From JAYWXI01 sp036016955 (GTDB lineage: Bacteria > Bacteroidota > Bacteroidia > Flavobacteriales > Weeksellaceae), in NCBI RefSeq assembly GCF_036016955.1, contig NZ_JAYWXI010000002.1, positions 186,001 through 250,000 on the forward strand: a stretch of 64,000 bases of DNA. Direction: 5' to 3'. Positions 7,103-16,600 of the stretch are shown here, piece by piece; the stretch's first letter is position 1, and every line of letters starts with the position of its first letter. The notes under the pieces are model-generated. The model worked only from the letters and a program-made list of their open reading frames with translations, was not told the origin of the DNA and did no database searches. Both the position numbers and the translations under genes were made by a program.

Positions 7103-9235
7103 TTATGCTTCAGACGTTTCTACGGCATGTTTTTTAATCAGCTCTTGTTGAACGTTGGAAGGCACCAGTTGGTAGTCGGAAAAAGTCATGCTGAATTTTG
7201 CTTTTCCTCCCGTAATCGAGCGCAGGGTAGAACCATAGTCGTCCATTTCGGCCAAAGGAACTTCAGCGATGATTTTTTGGTAATGCCCCTCGGTATCCAT
7301 TCCGGAGATCAGAGCCCTACGGGTTTGCAAATCGCCCATGACGTCTCCCGTAGCCTCGTCGGGGCAAAGGATTTCCACGTGGTAAAACGGTTCTAGAAGC
7401 TGAGGTGAAGCTTGATGGAAAGCCTCTTTAAAGGCTCCTGAGGCAGCCAATTGGAACGAAATATCATTGGAATCAACGCTATGCATTTTACCATCATAGA
7501 CCGAAACTCTGATGTTTTGGCAAGGGGATCCTGTCAGCGGACCGTTTTTCATCTGCTGCATGATGCCTTTTTTGATGGCGCCGATATACCTTGAATCAAT
7601 GGCTCCTCCTACGATGCACCAGTAAAAGGCCAGCTTTCCGCCCCAAGGTAGTTCTTCCACTTCTTTTTGACGAATGCTCACGCCTTCGGGTTCGGCCATA
7701 CCGTCGTAATAATTTTCGACCCTCATGTGGATTTCCCCGAATTGACCTGCTCCTCCGGATTGTTTTTTATGACGGTAATCGGCATCGGCTTTTCCGGTAA
7801 TGGTTTCGCGGTAAGAAATTTTGGGGGATTTCATTTCCATCTTTACTCCGAATTCCTTTTGCAAACGCTGCCGAACCAAGTCGATATGCAGTTGGCCTTG
7901 TCCGCCCAAAATGGCTTCGTGGGTATCCTGGTCGATTTCGATTTTTAGCGTGGGGTCTTCTTCCTTGATTTTATTCAGTGCTGCGAAAAGCTTTTCGGTA
8001 TCGGCGGTATTTTCGGCAAAAACGGCTTTACGTATGCGGCTTTCGGGGAATACCATGGGTCTTACCTTACGGTCTATTCCTCTGCTATTCAGTGTATGGT
8101 TGGTGTGCGCCGATTTTAACTTTACCGTTACCCCAAGGTCGCCGGCTTGGAGTTCTTGCACCGGAATCCGCTCTTTGCCTTCTGCCACAAAAAGCTGTGC
8201 GATTCTTTCTGTTTCGCCGTTCTCGGCATTAACCAATTCGTCACCGGATTTTAAGGTACCGGAAACCACTTTGAAATAAGAAACCATGCCGACTTGAGGC
8301 TCTGAAGCGGTTTTATAAATGAAAATTGTGGTTTTGTCCTCGGCATCATAGGCTACTTCGCTTCCATCCTGCATCACTCGTTTGGGGCGGTCGGCCGGTG
8401 AGGGAGCAATATCGTCCAAAAAGCCCATTATCCGCCCGCTGCCCATGTCTTTTAACCCGGAAGCGACGAAAACAGGAAAAAATTGCTGATTGGCCAGGGC
8501 AATGGTCAGTCCCTTAGCCAGTTCTTCTTCGCTGAGAGTTCCTTTTTCAAAATATTTTTCCATCAGGCCTTCTTCGTTTTCGGCGGCAATTTCGACCAAG
8601 GTGTTGTGCATGGCTTTCGCTCTTTCCATTTCGCTTTCGGGGATGGCTTTTTTCTCGGGCTTGCCTCCCGTGTTTGGGAATTCGTAAACGACCATCCGTA
8701 AGGCATCCAAAATGCGATTGAAGCCCTCACCTGAATTGAGCGGATACTGCGTGGGAATCAGTTTGTTACCAAGCCGTTGCTGCGCTTGTGCGAGTGTGTT
8801 TTCGTAGTCTGCTTTGACATGATCCATTTGGTTGATAACAAAAATAGTCGGAGTGGCGTATTTTTCGACATATTCCCAAACCAATTCTGTACCCACTTCC
8901 ACGCCATTGGCTGCATTTAGGACAACCAAAGCCGTATCCGCCACTTTCATGGAAGCAATGACTTCCCCTACAAAATCATCGAATCCCGGCGTGTCGATCA
9001 CATTGATTTTATTGTTCTTCCAATTCACGAACATCTGATGGGAGAAAATGGTGTTTTCTCTTTCGTGTTCAATATCGGTATAGTCACTCACGGTATTATG
9101 CCCCTCGATGCTGCCACGGCGACCAATCGCTCCGCCCTCGTAAAGCATGGTTTCTATAAGGGTGGTTTTACCTGAGGCCGAGTGGCCTAGCAGGACCACG
9201 TTTCTGATGTTTTGGGTTTTTGCACTCATATCCAT
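7103..9235 (-). CDS. Elongation factor G paralogue (EF-G2-like), catalytic His replaced
   Basis: A 710-residue protein with full EF-G architecture: G domain, domain II, and domains III-V (QLHIDLVRQRL, the domain IV start, the PLAEMDDYGSTLRSITGGKA region). The P-loop GHSASGKT (17-24) is intact. In G3 the usual DTPGHVDF reads DTPGFDDF (81-88), so the His needed to activate the hydrolytic water is Phe85. The G4 motif NKxD is NQMD (135-138). This is therefore not the canonical translocase FusA but an EF-G2/EF-G-like paralogue. Bacteroides EF-G2 is known to translocate without GTP hydrolysis; this protein could behave likewise, which is inference. Two ATG codons (residues 1 and 3) are possible starts. 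Confidence 0.9.
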   Translation of the reverse strand: MDMSAKTQNIRNVVLLGHSASGKTTLIETMLYEGGAIGRRGSIEGHNTVSDYTDIEHERENTIFSHQMFVNWKNNKINVIDTPGFDDFVGEVIASMKVADTALVVLNAANGVEVGTELVWEYVEKYATPTIFVINQMDHVKADYENTLAQAQQRLGNKLIPTQYPLNSGEGFNRILDALRMVVYEFPNTGGKPEKKAIPESEMERAKAMHNTLVEIAAENEEGLMEKYFEKGTLSEEELAKGLTIALANQQFFPVFVASGLKDMGSGRIMGFLDDIAPSPADRPKRVMQDGSEVAYDAEDKTTIFIYKTASEPQVGMVSYFKVVSGTLKSGDELVNAENGETERIAQLFVAEGKERIPVQELQAGDLGVTVKLKSAHTNHTLNSRGIDRKVRPMVFPESRIRKAVFAENTADTEKLFAALNKIKEEDPTLKIEIDQDTHEAILGGQGQLHIDLVRQRLQKEFGVKMEMKSPKISYRETITGKADADYRHKKQSGGAGQFGEIHMRVENYYDGMAEPEGVSIRQKEVEELPWGGKLAFYWCIVGGAIDSRYIGAIKKGIMQQMKNGPLTGSPCQNIRVSVYDGKMHSVDSNDISFQLAASGAFKEAFHQASPQLLEPFYHVEILCPDEATGDVMGDLQTRRALISGMDTEGHYQKIIAEVPLAEMDDYGSTLRSITGGKAKFSMTFSDYQLVPSNVQQELIKKHAVETSEA

Positions 9236-9307
9236 GTGGTTTTATAGTATTGATATTATTGTCTGACGTACAAAAGGGAAATAAAAACATTTGAATTTTT
9301 AGGAAAC

Positions 9308-9315
9308 TAAAGTTA
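9308..9315 (-). promoter_or_regulatory. Possible -7 element for the EF-G paralogue
   Basis: On the minus strand this reads TAACTTTA, close to TAnnTTTG, 72 bp before the ATG. No matching -33 TTG was found at the normal distance. The surrounding 224-bp divergent gap (9236-9459) also holds the promoter of the plus-strand neighbour. Confidence 0.3.
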
Positions 9316-9412
9316 CGAAAGATTGCATCGGTATGCGGTGTTTTTCCAATTAAATAAAACTGATTTTTAGCATTCTTGCGTTTCGGAAAATAAGGCTTTC
9401 CTAAAAATCGGC

Positions 9413-9442
9413 TTGCATTTAAAGGTATTTTATCTATTTTTA
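9413..9442 (+). promoter_or_regulatory. Promoter for the SpmA/B-like gene
   Basis: TTG (9413-9415), 19 nt, then TATTTTTA (9435-9442), matching the flavobacterial pattern with one mismatch in the last base. It is 17 bp before the start codon, implying a very short leader. Confidence 0.5.
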
Positions 9443-9459
9443 CTCAAATTTTTCGAGGA

Positions 9460-10863
9460 ATGGTTTTAAGCAGAATTTGGTCGGCCTTTATTATCATTGC
9501 CATTTTGGTGGCAGGGATAAAATACTTGTTTTCTCCGAACTACAATGCCATATTTAACGATATGGTCGTAGGGAAGGGAGGCGATACCGTGGCTATTGCC
9601 ACTCGTTCTTTAGACGAAATCCCGGCGCCTATCCGTCAGCATTTGAATCCTGGTGCGGTGTTTTCCGATAATCATATCCAATACCAGGCCGATGCTTTGG
9701 GGCAGACGGTTGAGGTTTACCGTATTCAATCTACTGACGGGGTTATCGGAACGTCGGAAACCGCCGTCAAAATTTGCTTGGGGCTTATCGGGATTATGAC
9801 GCTTTTTATGGGGTTTATGAGTATTGCGGAAAAAGCGGGAGGGATTAATCTTCTTTCCCGGTTGATTCAACCTTTTTTCTCTAAACTTTTTCCGGAAGTG
9901 CCGAAGAATCACCCTTCTTTTGGGCATATGATGCTGAATTTCAGTGCAAATCTTCTGGGCTTGGACAATGCGGCAACCCCTTTTGGTTTGAAAGCCATGG
10001 AAAGTCTCCAAACCCTGAATCCTTCCAAAGACAAAGCAAGTAATGCTCAAATCATGTTTTTGTGTTTGCATGCGTCTGGACTGACCTTGATACCGGTTTC
10101 CATTATTGCGATTCGTTCCAGTATGGGGGCGGCCAATCCTACGGATATTTTTCTCCCTTGTCTGATTGCTACTTTTGCGGCGACAATGGCTGCGATGATT
10201 ATTGTGTCGGTAAAGCAAAGGATTAACCTTTTTCAGCCGGTTGTACTGGCTTATATTGGTGGAATTTCAGCCGTGATTGCGGCATTGGTGGTTTATTTGG
10301 TGCGTCTGAATCAGGCCGAACTTTCCTCTTTTTCCCAAGCCTTGAGCAACGGATTGATTTTGCTCATTTTTTTAGCCATCGTTTTAGGGGGAGTTTATAA
10401 AAAAATAAACGTGTTCGATGCCTTTGTGGAAGGTGCTAAAGAAGGATTTTGGACGTGTGTGAAAATCATTCCTTATTTGGTCGGAATGCTTATCGCCATC
10501 TCTTTATTGCGGACGTCGGGGGTTTTTGAAGTGATTATTGACGGGATGAAATGGCTGGCCGATGCCGCTCGGATGGATACGCGTTTTGTTGACGGGCTTC
10601 CCACGGCTTTAATCAAGCCGTTATCCGGTTCCGGTGCCCGAGGAATGATGGTGGATACCATGACCACTTTCGAAGCGGATTCTTTTCCATCGCGATTGGC
10701 GGGGGTGCTTCAAGGCAGTTCGGATACTACGTTTTATGTCATTGCGGTTTACTTTGGTGCGGTGGGGATACGCAATACCCGCTATACGGTGGGAGCCATG
10801 CTTTTGGCTGATTTGGTGGGAATCATTACTTCTGTGACTTTGGCGTATTTATTTTTTGGTTAA
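9460..10863 (+). CDS. Nucleoside recognition (Gate) domain membrane protein, SpmA-SpmB fusion type
   Basis: A 467-residue polytopic inner-membrane protein. Its two halves match the spore maturation proteins A and B, here fused as is usual in Bacteroidota. The first Gate domain spans about residues 100-260 (GLIGIMTLFMGFMSIAEKAGG, LLGLDNAATPFGLKAM), the second about 300-467 (GAKEGFWTCVKIIPYLVGM, the LSGSGARGMMVDTM segment, VGIRNTRYTVGAML). An N-terminal transmembrane segment precedes a periplasmic stretch. The organism would not form spores, so the spore name does not reflect function; the transported or sensed substrate is unknown. The next gene follows 19 bp downstream. Confidence 0.85.
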   Translation: MVLSRIWSAFIIIAILVAGIKYLFSPNYNAIFNDMVVGKGGDTVAIATRSLDEIPAPIRQHLNPGAVFSDNHIQYQADALGQTVEVYRIQSTDGVIGTSETAVKICLGLIGIMTLFMGFMSIAEKAGGINLLSRLIQPFFSKLFPEVPKNHPSFGHMMLNFSANLLGLDNAATPFGLKAMESLQTLNPSKDKASNAQIMFLCLHASGLTLIPVSIIAIRSSMGAANPTDIFLPCLIATFAATMAAMIIVSVKQRINLFQPVVLAYIGGISAVIAALVVYLVRLNQAELSSFSQALSNGLILLIFLAIVLGGVYKKINVFDAFVEGAKEGFWTCVKIIPYLVGMLIAISLLRTSGVFEVIIDGMKWLADAARMDTRFVDGLPTALIKPLSGSGARGMMVDTMTTFEADSFPSRLAGVLQGSSDTTFYVIAVYFGAVGIRNTRYTVGAMLLADLVGIITSVTLAYLFFG

Positions 10864-10882
10864 ATGTTTTTAAAGCGATCGA

Positions 10883-11263
10883 ATGATTCACGATAAAGAT
10901 TACATGATGCGTCAAGTGAAACAGTTTTCCGAGTTTTTGTCCAAAATGCTTTTGGGGAAAAACGAGGGGAAACCCGAGGAGGAACAGTTGGTTTTTGACA
11001 CGCAGCTCAGAGGGATCTTCCGGAAAACTTTTGACCAGTTGGCTTCGGCTCCTTTGGAGGAATTGTCCTTGTGGGTCGAACAGCAAGAGGAGGGCAATCG
11101 TCCGGCTTATTACGAGCTTTTGGGGACAGTTTTTTACTTTAAGTACAAGGAAATACCGAATCCCGATTTTGCCGAAAAGGCCAGGCATTTCTATAGGTTG
11201 TGGCAGGAGAAAGGTCGTGTTTTTTCACTTTTGGTGGTTCAGAGACTGAACGAATTGTCTTGA
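10883..11263 (+). CDS. Small conserved cytoplasmic protein
   Basis: A 126-residue, charged protein of unknown function without signal peptide or membrane segment. The N-terminus (DYMMRQVKQFSEFLSKMLLGK) recalls DUF6483-type proteins, which also open with a DY-xx-RQI-x-x-L helix; the rest looks like short helical repeats (ELLGTVFYFKYKEIPNPDFAEKA), possibly TPR-like. It lies 19 bp after the SpmA/B-like gene and is probably cotranscribed with it. No known activity can be assigned. Confidence 0.7.
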   Translation: MIHDKDYMMRQVKQFSEFLSKMLLGKNEGKPEEEQLVFDTQLRGIFRKTFDQLASAPLEELSLWVEQQEEGNRPAYYELLGTVFYFKYKEIPNPDFAEKARHFYRLWQEKGRVFSLLVVQRLNELS

Positions 11264-11332
11264 TTGTTTTAGACTAAGTCTTCTTATTTTTTTAGGGCGT
11301 CCGAATTCCTTCAGGTTTGACGAAAAAATTCT

Positions 11333-11340
11333 TAGATTTG
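11333..11340 (+). promoter_or_regulatory. -7 promoter element for pyrD
   Basis: A perfect TAGATTTG 16 bp before the pyrD ATG. A TTTG at 11316-11319 is only 13 nt upstream, closer than normal, so the -33 element is uncertain. Confidence 0.5.
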
Positions 11341-11356
11341 TGAAACCTTTGTCATT

Positions 11357-12379
11357 ATGTATAAGTCAGTAATACGGCCGTTGCTTTTCAAACTGGATCC
11401 GGAACGGGCGCATCATCTTATTTTTTCGCTGCTCAAGCATTTTGGTTTTTTAGCTAAAGTATTTTTGCCTAAGCCTTTGGAAGATCAAAGGTTGGAGAGG
11501 GAGGTTTTCGGTCTCAGATTCAAAAATCCTGTAGGGCTGGCCGCTGGTTTGGATAAAAATGCAGTTTTGTATAATGAACTGGCCGATTTGGGGTTTGGCT
11601 TTGTCGAAATTGGCACGGTTACACCGAAAGGCCAGGCTGGAAACCCTAAGAAACGTTTGTTCAGGCTATTGGATGACGAAGGGATCATTAACCGCATGGG
11701 ATTTAATAACGATGGAGTGGAAGCAGCGGTGTTGCAGTTGAAAAAAAATAAGCGCAAGATTATTATTGGGGGGAATATCGGTAAAAATACCGCGACGGCT
11801 CCGGAGGATTATACGCAGGACTATGTCTTGTGTTTTGAGGCGTTGCATCCCTTGGTGGATTATTTCGTACTGAATGTAAGCTGTCCGAATGTAAGCAGTC
11901 ATGCCAAGTTGGAAGACGCCGATTATCTGAAAGAACTTATTGATGAGGTGCAAAAGATTAATCGGAAAAAAGAAAAACCAAAACCTGTTCTTCTGAAAAT
12001 TGCTCCGGATCTTAACACCCGCCAGTTGGATGATATTATCGATTTAGTGAAAGAAACCGGTATTGACGGAGTTATTGCAACCAACACGTCCGTTAACAGA
12101 GCGGGGTTAAAAACCAGTTCGGAAAGGCTTTCGGCCATAGGGAATGGAGGGCTTAGCGGAAAGCCTATTCGGGAGCGTAGCACGGAAGTTATTCGTTATC
12201 TCAGTGAAAAATCGGATAGGGCGTTTCCGATCATTGGTGTCGGGGGGATTCATTCGGCGGCGGATGCCATGGAGAAATTTGAGGCGGGGGCTTGCTTGGT
12301 TCAGCTTTACACGGGCTTTATTTACGAGGGACCACAACTGATAAGGGAAATTAACGAAAGGCTTTTGGAGTCGACCTAG
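11357..12379 (+). CDS. pyrD: Dihydroorotate dehydrogenase (quinone), class 2
   Basis: Oxidises dihydroorotate to orotate in pyrimidine synthesis, passing electrons to menaquinone at the inner membrane. At 340 residues it has the class 2 N-terminal helical extension (LLFKLDPERAHHLIFSLLKHFG), the FMN segment GLAAGLDKN, IGTVTPKGQAGNPKKRLFRL, NRMGFNNDG, and LNVSCPNVSSH with the catalytic Ser region. IATNTSV, GGLSGKPI and GVGGIHSAADA complete the phosphate/FMN site. Has its own promoter and ends at a bidirectional terminator. Confidence 0.96.
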   Translation: MYKSVIRPLLFKLDPERAHHLIFSLLKHFGFLAKVFLPKPLEDQRLEREVFGLRFKNPVGLAAGLDKNAVLYNELADLGFGFVEIGTVTPKGQAGNPKKRLFRLLDDEGIINRMGFNNDGVEAAVLQLKKNKRKIIIGGNIGKNTATAPEDYTQDYVLCFEALHPLVDYFVLNVSCPNVSSHAKLEDADYLKELIDEVQKINRKKEKPKPVLLKIAPDLNTRQLDDIIDLVKETGIDGVIATNTSVNRAGLKTSSERLSAIGNGGLSGKPIRERSTEVIRYLSEKSDRAFPIIGVGGIHSAADAMEKFEAGACLVQLYTGFIYEGPQLIREINERLLEST

Positions 12380-12405
12380 ATAAACGTAGTTTTCCTGAAA
12401 AAAGT

Positions 12406-12434
12406 AAAAAGGCAGTCTCTTTAAGACCGCCTTT
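12406..12434. terminator. Bidirectional terminator between pyrD and the cupin gene
   Basis: Outer stem AAAGGC / GCCTTT (12408-12413 with 12429-12434) continues inward with GTCT/AGAC after one A-C mismatch, which becomes a G-U wobble on the minus strand. The minus-strand transcript gains the better U-tract, so it probably serves the cupin-like gene more strongly. Confidence 0.7.
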
Positions 12435-12438
12435 GTGT

Positions 12439-13320
12439 TTATTTGGGCAACCCTTTTTTTAGGGCTTTGTGTGCTCGTTCGATGGCTTTTTTCTCTTTCC
12501 AGTCCATGTATTTTTTCTTGAAGCGGGATTTCATGAAATTGTCGAATTTCCGCTGAACGGTAAGGTTCCAAAGAGAGTGGGCTTTCACTCCCCAAGACTT
12601 GTCCCAAGCCCGAAGGGAAATCGAGAAACTGCCGTCCAGGTATTTCATCCAATGCCACCATCCAGTAGGCATGAACAAGGTGTCGCCGTGCTCCAAAAAG
12701 CATTCGATGCCCTCTACGCCGTCCAAGGCCGGAAATTTTTCAAAATCGGGATTTTCAATATCATAATCTTCCAAAGCGTAAGTGGCATAAGGAATCTGGT
12801 AAAGCCGGTCTTTCCATTTATAATCGAACAAAAGGATGTGCTTTCTTCCGTTGAAATGGGTGTGGAAAATGTGAGCCATGTCGATATCGTAGTGAAGGAA
12901 AGTTACCGACCCCTTACCGCCAAAAAAGAGGTTGGGGTATTTGTCCAAAAAACCTCCCATCAAATCTTTTGGGAAGATGTAATCTTTTAAAAGTTCTTTG
13001 GCGTGCACAATCGGGTCAAAAAGAAAAATACGCAAATCGGTGGGTTGCGATTTGATTAGATCGATATAATCCGCAAATTTCATTCGTGCCGCCGAAGCAT
13101 TGATTGGGGCCGCGGGATCGGCTTTAGAAGAATCGTACAACGGAACCTCCACATCACCGACTGCTTGTTTCATATAATCCAAATTCCATTTTTGATAGGC
13201 CGGCCACTTTCGGGCCATATTTCGGATGACAACGGGTTTTCTTGGTTTCAGGTATTTTTCGACAAATTCTTCTTTGGTGATATCCTCTACAATATCAATC
13301 GGTTTTAGAATGAGACCCAT
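12439..13320 (-). CDS. Cupin-like JmjC-type oxygenase domain protein
   Basis: A 293-residue protein of the cupin_8/JmjC-like group of Fe(II)/2-oxoglutarate enzymes. The metal triad can be proposed: H143 and D145 in FLHYDID, and H223 in MPTGWWHWM. Other family marks are KPVVIRNMARKWPAYQKW near the N-terminus and an ISLRAW strand after the second motif. Relatives include hydroxylases of proteins and tRNA (FIH/TYW5-like), but the substrate here is not predictable. No signal peptide. A TAATTTTG -7 box lies 20 bp upstream on the minus strand. Confidence 0.85.
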   Translation of the reverse strand: MGLILKPIDIVEDITKEEFVEKYLKPRKPVVIRNMARKWPAYQKWNLDYMKQAVGDVEVPLYDSSKADPAAPINASAARMKFADYIDLIKSQPTDLRIFLFDPIVHAKELLKDYIFPKDLMGGFLDKYPNLFFGGKGSVTFLHYDIDMAHIFHTHFNGRKHILLFDYKWKDRLYQIPYATYALEDYDIENPDFEKFPALDGVEGIECFLEHGDTLFMPTGWWHWMKYLDGSFSISLRAWDKSWGVKAHSLWNLTVQRKFDNFMKSRFKKKYMDWKEKKAIERAHKALKKGLPK

Positions 13321-13340
13321 ATGAATTAGATATTAAGCCG

Positions 13341-13348
13341 CAAAATTA
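13341..13348 (-). promoter_or_regulatory. -7 promoter element for the cupin-like gene
   Basis: Minus strand TAATTTTG, a perfect TAnnTTTG, 20 bp before the ATG. No convincing -33 at 19-21 nt. The 311-bp divergent gap 13321-13631 holds this element and the tamB element at 13553-13560; I see no gene or other structure in the rest. Confidence 0.45.
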
Positions 13349-13552
13349 ATCATTTACTGCAATCGGGTTTTATTTTTCGTGGTTTTTTGAGTAAATTTTT
13401 TGGTAAAAGTTCCTTTTTTGTTGAAAAATAATTGTGTTGAAAAGCGAAGGGATTAAAGGGGCTTTTGCCAATGAAGCTGAAAGTTTGTTTATGGATATTG
13501 TTTTTATGTTACAAAATCTTAATCTTTTCCTCGATACTGGGCATAAAAAAAT

Positions 13553-13560
13553 TATTTTTG
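13553..13560 (+). promoter_or_regulatory. -7 promoter element for tamB-tamL
   Basis: TATTTTTG, a perfect TAnnTTTG, 71 bp upstream of the TTG start of tamB. A -33 TTG is not obvious. Confidence 0.4.
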
Positions 13561-13631
13561 CAGATTATATTGCCTTTGTTGCGAGTATTCGGTATGGGGG
13601 CAAAAATGTATAACCAAAGAAAAAAACACTT

Positions 13632-16600
13632 TTGAAAGTAAACGCTAGAAAAATACTGAAATACGGCGCGGTTGCCTTATTGTCTTTTGTTGTGCTTTTG
13701 GTGGTTTTGGTTCTTAGTCTCCGGCTGCCTGCGGTGCAGAATGCCATAAAAGACCGTTTGGTGGTTTATTTGGAAGACAAAATCCAAACCAAGGTAGAAT
13801 TACAACGGTTTTATGTGGGCTTTCCCAATAGTTTGGTAATGGAGAATCTCTACCTTCAGGGAAAGTCGGAGGACACGTTGCTTTATGCCAAAAAATTCGA
13901 TGTGGGGCTTGATATTCCCAAGCTTTTGAGTAACACGGTGGATTTGACTTCGATTGAACTGGAGGGGATTCGGGCCAATATTGTTCGTCATCCGGACGGG
14001 CGATTTAACTTTGATTACATTCTTGACGCTTTTGCCACCAAGGAGGAAGAAGCTTCGGAATCCAAACCTTTTGTCATTTCCTTGGATAAGATTCGGCTGA
14101 AAGACATCGGGATTTCTTTTGTCGACCGTCAGGCCGGAAATCATACCAGGGTTTATTTCAAGCATTTCGACACGAGGGTCAAAACGTTTGATTTGGATAA
14201 GAATTCGTACGCCCTTAATACGATTGCCATGGATGGTCTTCGCCTGAAGCTCCATCAAGATTTATTGGAAGAAGCCGGTAAGAAAGTGGAAGAAAAGGTG
14301 GATTCTCTAAACCGTAAAAACCCGATGAATCTGTCGCTGGGCGAGATAAAGTTAACCGACTTTAATATCGATTATGGTGATGAAAACACCAAGACGTTTG
14401 CTAAAATTGTTTTTGGGGAGCTCAGTACGCGGATTAATGGGATGGATTTACCCCGTAACCGTTACGACATAGACCGTGTGATGCTGAAAGAGGCCGTTAT
14501 TGACGCCCGTCTTCATTTGGTTGAAAAACCATCTTCCGACGGAGAGAAAAAAAGCATGGCCGAGGAGGAAAATGCTTTGCAGTTGCTTTTGGGCGAGATG
14601 ATTATTGATAATGTCAGGGCTTCTTACCGAAATACGGCTGCCAAACCTGCTACGAGGGGCATGGATTTTAACCGTCTTAATTTTTCGAACCTTCATCTTG
14701 ACCTTCGCGATTTTCAAATGCAGGAGGGTGCGGTAACCGGGGAAATCCGTTCGGCTCGGGTGAAAGAGGGAGGCGGTTTGGATCTCCGTCGTTTGCAGAC
14801 GGAATTTGCCTATGCCGACCGAAAGGCTTATCTCAAAAAGCTATATTTGGAAACCCCTTACACGGTTCTGCGGGATGAAGTTACTTTGACATACGATTCG
14901 GTGGAGCAATTGGTTTCCAATCCCGGAGCGGTTGGGGTTTTGGCTTCGGTTCGGGATTCGAGGGTTGGTTTTAGGGACTTGCTTTATTTTGCGCCGGATT
15001 TGCGTCATACCTCTCCTTTCGATAAGTACCCTAACGCTATTCTTAATATCGATGCGAGGCTTAAGGGAAAGATTAACGACCTCAATATTTCTGCGTTTCA
15101 GGTTTCGGGGCTTGGCGATTTGAATGTGGCGGTTTCGGGAACGGTTAAAAATGCCATGAATCCGGAAAAACTCCGCTACGATCTTAATCTTCGCAATATT
15201 TCCACTTCTTCGGCCACTTTACGGGGGCTTCTTCCGGCTAATACTTTGCCTTCTACCCTTACTTTACCTTCCAAAATGGTTTTGTCGGGACGGGCGAAGG
15301 GTTCGCTTTCGTTTGTGGATACGCAGCTTAAATTGCTGAGCAATTTGGGTAATGCGGTTTTGGATGCTCGTGTGGATATGGCAGAAAAGGGAAGGGAGCT
15401 CTACACGGTGAAAGGGCGTTTTCAAAATTTTCAATTGGGGACGATTCTTCAAAACAAAGATTTGGGCATGGTTAGTGGAAGGATTTTTGCCAATGGGCAG
15501 AATTTCGATGTGATGAACGGCGTTTCGGAAGTCAGAGGAACACTTGAGGCTTTCGATTATAACCGTTACCGTTACCGCAATGTGGCTTTGTCCGCAAAGG
15601 TCAATCGGGGTCAATATTGGGCTAAGGTAAATTCGGATGATCCTAATGCAAACCTTAATTTGACTGCATCGGGACGTTACCAGAACAACCGCCCCACGGT
15701 TGCTCTTGAAGGTCAAATCATAAAATTGGATTTGCATCGTTTGGGCTTTTACCAGGAGCCTCTTCTTTTGGCAGGGTCTATTGATGGCGCGTTTAGCAGT
15801 CTTGATCCCGATGCTCTCAACGGAAAATTAAGCCTAAGCCATTTTGCTTTGTCGAATGGTAAAGAAGTTTATCCCGTTCAGGATATTCATATTACGGCGG
15901 AAGCGCAAGAATACGCCAACCGTTTGAGTCTTCGTTCGCAAGTGGCGGATGTCGATTTGGACGGGAATTATAAACTTACTCAGATTTTTGGGGCTTTGCA
16001 GAATACAATCCATCGGTATTACCGTTTTCAGAAAACGGATGGTTCTACTCCAATTGCGCCTAATCAGTATTTTACCTTCGAGGCTGTGCTTAAAGACGAT
16101 GATTTGTTAAGGCGTTTTGTTCCAGAGCTTACCCGCTTTGAGGAGATTAGGCTTGAGGGGCGTTACGATGCGGATCGGCAGAGGCTTCATTTCAACGGAG
16201 CCGTGCCTTCGGTGACTTATGCGGATAACACGATTAGCGGCGGCTCTTTTAACGTGGCCAATAACGACAACGCATTGGTTTACGATTTAGAAATTGCGAA
16301 GGTGGAAACCGCTTCCATGGCGGTTCATCGTTTGGCACTAAAGGGGGATGTATCCGATAATACCCTGAGGTATACTCTTTCGACAGAAGATGAAAAACAG
16401 GTTCGTCAATTTCTTGTAGCCGGCCGTTTGCAATCTTTGGGAGAAGGGATGAAACTCTCGCTTAATCCGGACGGACTGCAGCTTAATTATGATCACTGGA
16501 AGGTTGCCGAAGACAATGCAATCCATTTTGGAGAAAAAGGCTTTTTTGCCCAAAATTTCACTTTGAGCCATGATGGAAGCCGCATTGCGGTAAATTCCGA

